Assembly: GCA_021613535.1 (NCBI GenBank)
Contig: CP075493.1
Span: 15,624,001 to 15,688,000, forward strand
Reading direction: 5' to 3'
Origin: Adineta vaga
Lineage: Eukaryota > Rotifera
DNA length: 64,000 nucleotides
A program made the translations under genes and the position numbers. Positions 55,058 to 64,000 of this stretch are shown here, in pieces. The notes beneath the pieces are model-generated. The model did no database searches and had not been told where the DNA came from. It was given only the letters and a program-made list of their open reading frames with translations. Each line of letters opens with the position of its first letter. The stretch's first letter is position 1.

Positions 55058-57227
55058 TTAAATAAGAATATTTTTCTCGAGTTTTTCATGAATAATTCGG
55101 TGTTTTCTTTCGAAATAAAGAGAAATAATAAGAATAAAAAAAGCAATGAGAATTGAAAAAGCACATCCAAGACCAATAAAATTCGCTTGAAATCGATTTT
55201 GTAAATGACCTGAAAGAAATGATCCAAATAAATCGGATAAATTTACCATTGACATATACGTTGTAAATTGTGATCCTTTGATTTTCGAAAAAAAAAAACA
55301 AATTTCTTCAAATGAAAATCATTATTTTACCTTCAATATGTTGATGACATAAAGACATAAGAACAGGCATTGATGCCGATGATAATAATGGATCCATCAT
55401 ACTCCATAGAATAAGAACTATAGTTGCAATGGATTTTTTATACCAAAATGAAGTAATTAAATTCACAGTAAACATATATATTCCATGAATAATAACAACA
55501 ACAATTAGCAAACGACGTGATCCAATTCGATCAGATAAATAACCAGTTAGAAGAACAACAAGAATAACAATTAATGTTCCCCATGTTCCTGATAGAATTG
55601 AAACTGATGTGTCTGACCAATGTAAAACTTTAATTAAATGAACTAAAAAGAAAAACCAAACATTGATTTTATTTCTAACAATTGAATATCTCTACTATTA
55701 TAAGCACGAATAAATATTGATTGAGATAAATAAACAATTAAAATAGGACAAACTAATCGAATAGATTCTTTAGAAAATAAACTTCGAAATAATTCGTGAA
55801 ATAATTTTCCTATTGAATAATTCATTGTTTGTTGATAAATATCTTTTCGAGATTTTCTTTTTTTTGAACATGGAAATAATTGATCATCCGATTTTTCTTT
55901 TATAAAAAATGTTAATAAAGTAAATAAAAATAGAACAATCGAATTTATTAATGCCGCTTGAAAATAACCAATATTTCTTAATATCCATGATAAACCAGCT
56001 GAACCAATTGATGAACCAATCAAAAATCCTGCACGCATAAAACTATTCAATTTTCCGCGTTCATCTTTCCTAATCATTGTTATTGCTTGAGCATCAACAC
56101 TTGCGTCTTGTATTGATGCAAAGATTGAATGTATAAAAAATGCAATTACTAATGTTTTTAAAGATTTCGTTACGGGATCGTGAACAAATAATAAACCAAA
56201 TGATGCAAATAGTGCACAAATTTGAGAAAAGATTATCCAAGGACGACGACGACCCATGGAAGATGATTGATAACGATCTTTAGAAAAATAATTTCGAATT
56301 TTCTTAAGAAAAATTTCCTCATACCAATCAGTGGACCCCAAACAAATTGAAGAATCTAAATAAAAACAATTGTTTCTGTTAAATTAACTTCTAAAATGAC
56401 AAGACAAACCCATGGTAAACCAGACAGTGATATAAATGTTCCAATAGTTGATGATTTTTCACCTTCAGCTAAAACAATTTCAAAATAATTTCGTTAGACT
56501 ATCGTCTTTACACGTACTTACCTGTTAAATAATTTGCAAGTGCTGTTGAAGAAAATCCGGCGGGAATTCCTTGCATAATATATAAATAAGTAAATGTAAA
56601 ATAACGTAGAAATTGATTTTCTGTTAAATTTAATAAATATTTATGTTTTGTTTTTAATGAAATTGAATTATTAAAATGAGAATATTTTAGTGAATAATTT
56701 TCATTGGAGGAATATCGATAAATGAAATTTGATAAGGTTATTAATAAATATTCATTAGAAAATTCAAGTGATTTCCATTCATGTTCAATGGGATGAAGAT
56801 ATTCAAGAGAATAGGTTGAAGAGAAATGAATTTCAAATAAAGATTCATTAGGTGGATCTTGAATTAACGATCTTTTCTCATTTTTTTTCGAAGAATTTAA
56901 TTCAAGATGATTTTGTAATGTTGATAAAGATGATTTATGTTGAAATTGAAAGATTTTATTTAAATCATTGGATATTAATTGACAGATTTCAAATAAATTT
57001 TGTAAATATAAAAATTGAGATGAATCTTTAATTGATGTTGTTTCATTGAATACAAATGAAGTTTCATTTGATGAATTAAAAAATTGTTCAAGAAAAATTT
57101 GAAAAGATTTCTCATTTTCAATTTGACCATATTTTGTTGAACGTTTTATATAAAAATAACCCAAAGATTTTGCTAAACAAATTTCTTCATTCGAATTTTC
57201 TTTATCCAAATCAATAATTGGTTCCAT
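55058..57227 (-). CDS. MFS transporter, AmpG-like, six exons
   Basis: Exons 56522-57227, 56410-56468, 56325-56355, 55696-56277, 55331-55642 and 55058-55275 sum to 1908 nt, 635 residues, in frame. Introns are 46-55 bp. An N-terminal hydrophilic extension of about 200 residues precedes TM1 (YLYIMQGIPAGFSS). Key membrane motifs are SLSGLPW, FVWGPLIDRY and MGRRRPWIIF (the MFS loop 2-3 basic motif). An SIQDASVDAQAI segment and RGKLNSFMRAGFLIGSSIG follow, with a later LSDRIGSRRLL repeat of the basic motif. This resembles the AmpG/acetyl-CoA-transporter branch of the MFS. Substrate unknown. The extension is unusual; it may be a regulatory domain. Confidence 0.82.
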
Positions 57228-58475
57228 TGATAGTATTTTCTACAGAAAATAAAAACCTATTGAATAATCATTTAAATAATAAGACTGTTTAGACGTTCCA
57301 TCACGTCTTCCAAAAAATATTAATAGACGAAAATTAAACACGATGAGAGAATAATGTACTCTCTAACTCTTATATATATATAGTGTTTATGTAACCATTG
57401 TATACTATATGATGTAAATAGAACGACAGAAAAGGAAAAGAAACCATTATATTACTTATTTCATATGTGACTAGAAATAAATTAATGTCACGTGTTATTG
57501 AATTCGACCGGAATTACATATATGATTCTTTTTCTCTTTTCTTTCGTTCTGTTAAATGGGTATTTAATATTTTGATCTATTGAATAACAAGAAAATTTTC
57601 TTTTTCTTTGTGTACTGTACTGATTTAACTTTTGTCTTGAAATACATGCTTTGATTATTTAAACCAATGAGAAATCAGGATGTAATAGACAGAGAATGTG
57701 GATAGATATTTTCAACTACGTTTTTTTTTTGCAAATTCATGAGTAATACACGTACTAAATGTGAACATATTTTTCAATGAAACTGTTTAAAAAGAACACG
57801 TTGAAAAGAATTCGATTTTTGACTATGTTTTTATCTACGCCGAAACATGCTTATGTTTCTGAAGTGCACTGTCGTTTGAATGAACTTTTGGATTATTTAC
57901 ATCAATTTTCAATTTGTTGCACCGGAATACATCTTTTGCGCAAGTCTCTTTTTTGCTCCAACTCCGTGAAGGAACAGAAAAATAACGTGTATACTTTTCT
58001 TTGATTCATTTTTAATCATATTGTATCAAACTTTGGCCTGTCAAGATCTAGTATGATTTTCCGTTGGATTAGGAATGCATCATTTACATTCAAGATACAT
58101 ATTTATTAGTTCAAATAATTTGACAACTTGAACAGAATTAGATTATCTTCGTCATATTGATTTAAATCAAGAACTCTGAACATATTCTATAACAATGTAG
58201 GATAGTTATATCATTCATTCGATCATCATAAGCAATTCTATCTTTTCGAGATGAAATCTACTGAGAAAAATGAATTCGTACTTTATTAAATTCTTGTCTT
58301 CATTTGTCTATCTTTATTTATCCAGATAAGAAAACATTCCGTTGTTAATGACTGAAAATCTTGAATATTTTCTCGTAACTTTTTTTGATTGATGAATGTT
58401 ACGTGGAGTTTTATTGATTAAAAATAAAATAATGAAGTTCATATTTGAGAATGTAAAAGATGATATCGAATTATT
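57228..58475. other. AT-rich intergenic
   Basis: Promoter side of the MFS gene; AT microsatellite TATATATATA near 57372. A short plus frame (57777-58004) has no recognisable family. Confidence 0.45.
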
Positions 58476-58972
58476 TTACGAGATTGTACATGTATTAGGT
58501 TTTGAAGGTCTTGCTGTATCTGGTGGTTTTTCTCTTGATCCTGGTGTTCGCGTTGTTCTTAATGTTGTTGTTCTTAATTTTGATGTTCGTGTTGCTTTTA
58601 TTTTTGTTGCCGATGACATTGTTGTTGTTGTTGTTGTTAATGGTGATAATATTGTTGTTGATGAATCAACTTTCTTCTTTGTAAGTAGTATTGCTGGGAT
58701 TCCAATACCTAATATTAAAATGACACTGGTTATGAAAGTGATTAAAAACCAAATCATTTTTCTTTTCCGATTTCGAACAGATCTAAAATGAGAAATTATT
58801 TCTTATGTACATAATCAAAGAGAAAATCGATTGACAATCTATATCTTTGAAACGAAATTTGATTATTTTTGAAAACTTCATTGAACATCTAATTTCAGAT
58901 TTTCGAAATAACTTACGATAGTCTCGGTTGATTAGTTGAGATTTCTTCTTGTAATGATGGATTTGAAATAGT
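58476..58972 (-). CDS. Thr-rich single-pass membrane protein, partial 5' end
   Basis: Two exons (58917-58972 and 58476-58792) are joined by an intron at 58793-58916. A charged N-terminal part (SVRNRKRK) precedes a TM helix (MIWFLITFITSVILILGIGIPAILL). A Lys-rich spacer then leads into a Thr/Arg-rich stalk with tracts of Thr and TTTLRTTRT motifs. The frame ends in PNTCTIS-stop. The first exon has no ATG, so upstream coding is missing. Type II topology with an O-glycosylated stalk is likely. No ectodomain follows, which suggests that the 3' part was lost. This kind of TM + Thr-stalk protein is common in rotifers, function unknown. Confidence 0.5.
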
Positions 58973-59329
58973 CTAAAAGAAAATCAAATGAAATTCAACA
59001 ATATCCGGGAGTTTTTTTTCTGAAATATTTTTTACATTACAAATATTGATTTTGTTATTGGTACAATTCATTGCTAAATCAAAGAGAAAAATTCTTGCTT
59101 TACTTTCAACAATTGAATTCTGTAATATTTTTTCTTCAATTAGATAAAACTATTCTTGAAATAGATCAAAACGTTGATTACATCATTACTCAACTTCCCA
59201 CAGAGTGTTTATTAGTAAGAGGAAAATTCATTCGACAAATCATCAATCATTTCTTTCTCTTTATTAACAAACCAAATATAGAATTCTCTAAAAACTACAG
59301 TAGAAGTTTATCGACAATGAATTGAAATG
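58973..59329. other. Spacer
   Basis: No supported gene; a plus frame at 59071-59325 has no family features. Confidence 0.35.
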
Positions 59330-59572
59330 TTATTCATTAAGTTTTGATGACACACGTTCTGGATGTAAAGTAATACTATTGGCAGATTCGTATTGAGTCC
59401 ATTTACCAGCATCATGATAGAAAACATAATTATTATCAACAACAGCGAAAAGATAAGGACCTTGAAAACTAATTGTTCGATAATAAATTGCATCCGGTCG
59501 ACAACTTTCTCCAGTTCGACTGAATTGATATTTGAGATCATGCCATGAAGATTCAACACCTGTAGCACATCT
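59330..59572 (-). pseudogene. Orphan ectodomain exon
   Basis: Begins at an acceptor (TGAATTAG) and encodes about 80 residues ending in a stop. It has two cysteines (RCATGVESSWHD and GESCRPDA), then GPYLFAVVDNNYVFYHDAG and a W-T-x-Y segment, suggesting a small globular secreted domain. No partner exon is found upstream. It could be the missing C-terminal exon of a tandem copy of the adjacent Thr-rich gene, left by a deletion. Not enough for a functional call. Confidence 0.45.
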
Positions 59573-60510
59573 CTAATTCATAAAGAAATGCTACAATAGA
59601 AATAATTCAATTAATTTAGTCATTAAGTTGTTGTTCTTTTGCAGAAAGAAATCTATAATCTACACATGATTCAACTGTGAAATTCTATCATCCTATCCAA
59701 ATAGATCACTCTTTCTTCTTTTATAGAAAATGAACAAAATTTTTCTGCAGTTTGATTAACTAAAAGGGAATAATAATGAAAATATATTGACTTTAAATAT
59801 TTATAATTTGATCTATCTCTGTGCATAGTATCATTTCATTCTTTAGATATTTTATAATATTACGACAGTATGGTCAGCACAACGAAATTATAATCATAAA
59901 GTATTGAATGATATCACATGTGTTCAGCTTCAAAAATATCTCTTATTTATAATCAATCTTTTCTCGTTTTTCCAATTATTTGTCTATTCTGTATCTTGCA
60001 CAATTTGGATGTATTCTCTCCTTCAGTTTTTTCTGTTTTTTACTTATTTTTCTTACTATAAGTATGTACAATCCTATCTTTATAATTATCATTGTGCGCA
60101 TTGAAGTAAATCATTTATATACTTTATAGTGAGACGTATCTTGATGTTTCACACACAAAAATACTTTGATCAAGAAGCATTCACAATTGAAATATATCCT
60201 ATGAGACAAAGTTTCATAACTTCAATAGTAAATCACACTTATCAAAAATATATTATGAAAGCACTTTTGTTTGGTATTTAGCGTAATGTGTTTTTTTTTA
60301 TGTCTAAGTAAAGTTCTCGATATCTATGGTCAATAAGTCGTTAGATGTGGTTTATGTTTATATTGATCGATTAGATGTACTAACAAAATTTGGCGTTCAT
60401 CATTTGTTCAAATGCGGAAACCAATATATGTGTGAATGAAAAGAAGATATTCATTTATTAAATTGTGATCTAACAAATAGCATCTAATAAAACAGTTTGA
60501 ACAAAACGTC
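59573..60510. other. AT-rich intergenic
   Basis: No gene or repeat recognised. Confidence 0.4.
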
Positions 60511-61200
60511 CATGCAATTCAAACTTTTAGTAAAAACTTTCTTCCTGTCGAAAAAAAGAAAATCTTTAGCTTTGTTCATTTTTCCAGATTCAACATCAAC
60601 AACTGATTTTAGATGCCAAAATTTATGGATGGCGACGCTTCGAATTTCATCGACTCTTACAGGAATGAGTCGATTTTGTAAACCTATCTACTTTTTATTA
60701 CGTAAGTGGTATAGTCAAATATTTTATCAAATTTGACTCCCCATATCACCAGTCAAAAAGTTACGCATCGCTGTTTTTTTCTTCCTTTTCATGTATTGAG
60801 AAAGAACGTGGTTATTAAATCAAGAAGAGAACGGGAAGGTCATTCTTATATAAAATACTTATTTTTCATTCAAATCAGCTTAAAATTTATCCACATAAAC
60901 AAAATCTTATAAGAAATCGACAAGATATACATTTGAGGCACTCGTCAATAGATGAGTTGCTTGAATCCGAAATCGTTACGTTTGACTAGTACTACTCTGA
61001 TGCATTGCGCGATTTTAGGATAGTTGTAAAAGATGTTATCTTAAAAAGAAAGACATTTGTTACACGTAACTCTAGATCTATTGTAGTTAATCAATATATG
61101 GTTTTCAAGAGACTTTTTAAAGCTGATTTGAATATAAAATAGTATTTGAAGCTGAGTCTGAAAAATAAACAAAATTTTTACTAAAAGTTTGAATTGCATG
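60511..61200. mobile_element. Small DNA-transposon-like element with 26-bp TIRs
   Basis: CATGCAATTCAAACTTTTAG at 60511 plus six more bases is repeated in perfect inverted form at 61175-61200. The interior, about 690 bp, has no transposase. I found no certain target duplication. A short interior frame at 60497-60736 overlaps the left arm and is not called as a gene. Confidence 0.55.
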
Positions 61201-61380
61201 CACCTTACCTACAAGGTACTCTAGCTTACGATGAGAACAGCGGTTCTACTTTGAAATTCAAATCTATCTAGTTCATTTGAGTTTTTAATTAAATATTTAT
61301 ATATCTCTGAGATTTTTCTATGATAGTATATTCAAAAAGTTGATACTTTTCATATACAGGTTTTATTTAACGTTAACACA
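61201..61380. other. Upstream region of ABC transporter
   Basis: AT-rich; likely promoter or 5' UTR. An ATTTTAG acceptor near 61411 lies between the two candidate start codons. Confidence 0.35.
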
Positions 61381-64000
61381 ATGTTTTTCATACATATCGC
61401 ATCAATTTTAGATGAGGAAGTTGTTTTAACATACTTTATAAAACATAAATTAGTGCCTTTTGATACGAAAGAGAATATGAATGAACAAATACCTTTATTA
61501 GAAAAAAATACAAATTCAAATGTTCATAAGAATACAGAACATCGACATCTATCTCAAATCGATTGGGCAGAAGCATCATGGATTAGATGGTGGCGCGTAG
61601 CATGCTTTATGTGGGTTATACCAATTCTTCGATTAGGTTACAAACAACCATTGACAGATGATGATTTAGATGACTTACCAAATAAAGATAAATCAAGATT
61701 ATTACTAAATGAATTCAACATATATGATTGGACAATAACAAATATTTGGTATGTAATTACAAAAACATTTTGGAAAGATTTTCTATTCAGTGGAATACTT
61801 CTCATACCTTATATGGCAATGCGTTTAGTACAACCATTACTTCTTCGACAGATTTTTTTATTTATTGTCAATGATCAACCATTCTCTTCTTCAGAATACT
61901 TCTATATCATCGTATTATTCATTTGTTCAATAATTCCTCCATTTATCTTTCAACAATCTTCATTTCGTATTATTCGTCTTGGATTAAGAATTCGAAATGC
62001 TTTAACATCACTTATTTATGCTCGTCTTTTATCAACGAATGCAGCAGCATTACAACAAATAAATACTGGACACATAATCAATTTAGTTACTAATGATACA
62101 GCAAAGTTTTCCGATTCATCGATTTATTTACATTTTATATGGGAAGGACCACTTGAAGCAATCGTTGCTTTTGTTTTTCTATGTCGGATTATTGGATTAT
62201 TTCCTACGCTATGTGGTTATTTTGTACTTCTCTTATTAATTCCTTTTCAAATATTATTCAGTCGAAAACTTAGTCAATATTATGAGAGAGTAACAAAACT
62301 TACTGATAAACGTTTACAAGCATTTGATGAACTTATCAATGGATGTCATGTTATTAAAATGTATAATTGGGAAGAACCAATTCAAAACCGAATCTATGCA
62401 TTGCGTAAAGATGAATCAGCCGGTTTTCGACAAGCTGCTCGATTACGAGCATACAATATGAGTTTATTCTTTTCTTTTCTACCATTAATTCTTCTTATTA
62501 CATTTAGTAGTAGTTGGCTTTTTGGTCAGCCATTAAATGCTATTGACTTGTTTACAGCTGCGTCTATCTATGCTGTAATACGATCACCTTTACTTAGTTT
62601 CTTTCCGATAGCTTTGGAAAAATTGATTCAAACAAAGATAGCTATGAAACGAATTGACACATTCATCCAATTACAACAAATTAATCAACAATTATTTCTT
62701 TCGTCTAAAATCGATGATCAACAACAAAAAGGAAGAATTGTTATGCAAAATGCTTCATTTTCATGGCAAGATAAAATGATTTGTCTCTCATCAATTGATA
62801 TTGATATAAAACCCGGCTCACTTGTGAGCATCATCGGACCAATTGGTTCTGGTAAATCATCATTATTCTATGCCATTCTTGGTGAAATGAATCGTTTAAA
62901 TGGTGAAATAAATATGAATGGAAGTTCAATTTCTTATGTATCGCAATCTGCTTGGATATTTTCTGATACTATACGTGCTAATATTCTTCTTGATAAAACA
63001 TTTAATAAAGAACGATATTCAAATATATTACGTGCCTGTTGTCTTGATGTTGATATTAATGCGTTTGGACCAAGTAGTGATCTGACAGTAATCGGTGAGA
63101 AGGGAATGACGTTGAGTGGAGGTCAGAAAACACGAATATCATTAGCACGTGCTTTATATATGGATGCTGATATATATCTATTGGATGATCCTTTGGCTTC
63201 TGTTGATAATAGAGTAGCTGAAGAAATCTATAGTCGATGCATCGGACCAGATGGTTTTTTAAACAAAAAAACTCGACTTTTAATCACGCATCAAACTAAA
63301 TACTTGTCAAATTCTGATAAAATACTTTATTTTTGTGATGGTCAAATTCAATCACAAGGTTTTTATAATGAATTACAAATGAAACATAGAATCATTGATC
63401 GAATCGATGAGAAGAATAGTTCAGAAATATCACAATTGTCTGAAATGCTTAATACGGAACAATCGAGTATTGATACACGATCGATCATCGACGATGAAAT
63501 ATTAACTCAAGGTAGTGTTAGCTGGTCCGTATGGCGACATTTACTTATCGATTCGCCGATTGGTTGGTTTGGTTTATGTCTATTGATTATTTTATTGACT
63601 TTTGGGCAAATATTTTATGATAGTTCTAACATAATACTTCGCATTTGGTTAAAACAAATATCTACTGATCAACAATTTCAATCCGTTTTTTTCTATATAT
63701 ATATTATAATAACATTATCTACTTTATTAGTAGCTTTTTTACGTTCGGATTACTTCTTTCATGTGTTTTTGATTGGTACAAATCATCTTCATAATACAAT
63801 GCTTAATAGATTAATAAATACATCAGTAAGATTTTTTGAAACTAATCCAAGTGGACGTATTTTAAATAGAGCAGGTCGAGATCAATATATTATCGATGAA
63901 ATATTGCCTATAACATTGTTTGATTCTACACAATCATTATTAATGACAATTGGTTCACTATTTATTATCATCATACTTAATCCATGGACTTTATCTATAT
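61381..64000 (+). CDS. ABCC/MRP-type ABC transporter, 3' end beyond window
   Basis: The frame is open from ATG at 61381 to the window edge (873+ residues). The likelier start is the second ATG at 61477 (MNEQIPLLEKN), which gives the usual MRP4-like N-terminus and lies after an acceptor-like ATTTTAG. The first transmembrane domain contains the ABCC signature INGCHVIKMYNWEEP. The first nucleotide-binding domain has Walker A GPIGSGKSS (62836), ABC signature LSGGQK (63112) and Walker B IYLLDDPLASVD. The second TMD starts near 63530 and includes FFETNPSGRILNR. It should be a plasma-membrane exporter of organic anions or nucleotides. It lacks the extra TMD0, like the short ABCC members. No intron seen in the visible part. 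Confidence 0.88.
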   Translation, partial: MFFIHIASILDEEVVLTYFIKHKLVPFDTKENMNEQIPLLEKNTNSNVHKNTEHRHLSQIDWAEASWIRWWRVACFMWVIPILRLGYKQPLTDDDLDDLPNKDKSRLLLNEFNIYDWTITNIWYVITKTFWKDFLFSGILLIPYMAMRLVQPLLLRQIFLFIVNDQPFSSSEYFYIIVLFICSIIPPFIFQQSSFRIIRLGLRIRNALTSLIYARLLSTNAAALQQINTGHIINLVTNDTAKFSDSSIYLHFIWEGPLEAIVAFVFLCRIIGLFPTLCGYFVLLLLIPFQILFSRKLSQYYERVTKLTDKRLQAFDELINGCHVIKMYNWEEPIQNRIYALRKDESAGFRQAARLRAYNMSLFFSFLPLILLITFSSSWLFGQPLNAIDLFTAASIYAVIRSPLLSFFPIALEKLIQTKIAMKRIDTFIQLQQINQQLFLSSKIDDQQQKGRIVMQNASFSWQDKMICLSSIDIDIKPGSLVSIIGPIGSGKSSLFYAILGEMNRLNGEINMNGSSISYVSQSAWIFSDTIRANILLDKTFNKERYSNILRACCLDVDINAFGPSSDLTVIGEKGMTLSGGQKTRISLARALYMDADIYLLDDPLASVDNRVAEEIYSRCIGPDGFLNKKTRLLITHQTKYLSNSDKILYFCDGQIQSQGFYNELQMKHRIIDRIDEKNSSEISQLSEMLNTEQSSIDTRSIIDDEILTQGSVSWSVWRHLLIDSPIGWFGLCLLIILLTFGQIFYDSSNIILRIWLKQISTDQQFQSVFFYIYIIITLSTLLVAFLRSDYFFHVFLIGTNHLHNTMLNRLINTSVRFFETNPSGRILNRAGRDQYIIDEILPITLFDSTQSLLMTIGSLFIIIILNPWTLSI

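Noticed and set aside
58396-58791. Val-rich plus-strand 131-residue protein
   Set aside because: Antisense of the Thr-rich stalk codons; no start context or family.

Overview
ORGANISM. The window looks like nuclear DNA of a bdelloid rotifer. Many spliceosomal introns are only 46-75 bp (GT..AG). The DNA is AT-rich, with families typical of bdelloids: expanded rhodopsin-like GPCRs, LDLa/EGF/7TM receptors, an ADP-ribosyltransferase-like gene and an AmpG-like MFS carrier. Telomere-like (TGTGGG)n tracts, the repeat type reported for Adineta, are scattered through the window. Such tracts plus many mobile-element remnants and foreign-looking intronless genes suggest a subtelomere-like or TE-rich accessory region.

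LAYOUT. 1-11.9 kb: a partial unknown gene (-), a GPCR (+), a broken alpha-carbonic-anhydrase pseudogene (-), three tandem paralogues of a two-TM, Cys-rich ectodomain protein (+) and a second GPCR (-). 12.5-16.1 kb: an eroded MULE relic keeping the C-terminus of a transposase, an intronless ADP-ribosyltransferase fused to a receiver-like domain (-), a foldback repeat and a 0.2-kb telomere-like tract. 16.3-21.6 kb: a seven-exon LDLa-EGF-7TM receptor (-), 1654 aa. 22.2-28.8 kb: a hAT transposase end, a three-exon caspase-like gene with a C-terminal membrane anchor, a 211-bp MITE and an NHL-repeat gene with a frameshift.

29.1-50.4 kb is a nested transposon complex. A Ty3/Gypsy LTR retrotransposon lies on the minus strand, with LTRs of about 506 bp, a 5-bp target duplication (TSD), gag, -1 frameshifted pol and a third ORF with SGNH/GDSL-esterase-like blocks. 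Its 3' LTR is split by a 12.8-kb DNA transposon with TIRs longer than 1.1 kb and a 10-bp TSD. I interpret that element as a Mutator-superfamily, NOF/Foldback-type transposon. It carries three minus-strand genes: a ten-exon transposase fused to a USP-like cysteine protease (1321 aa), a four-exon small membrane protein (157 aa) and a 540-aa secreted or membrane glycoprotein resembling Env/F fusion proteins. This virus-like gene set on a DNA transposon is the most interesting object here.

50.4-64 kb: relic GPCR fragments and telomere-like tracts, an intronless bacterial-style SF2 helicase (-), a six-exon MFS transporter (-), a Thr-rich membrane protein with an orphan ectodomain exon (-), a 690-bp TIR element and the 5' part of an ABCC/MRP-type ABC transporter (+) running off the end.

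HOW IT WORKS TOGETHER. Host genes are independent units on both strands; I see no operons. For five multi-exon genes (LDLa-7TM receptor, caspase-like, MFS, transposase-protease, small membrane protein) the exon sum I derived from GT/AG sites is an exact multiple of three, supporting the models. All similarity calls are from recognised motifs; no search was run.
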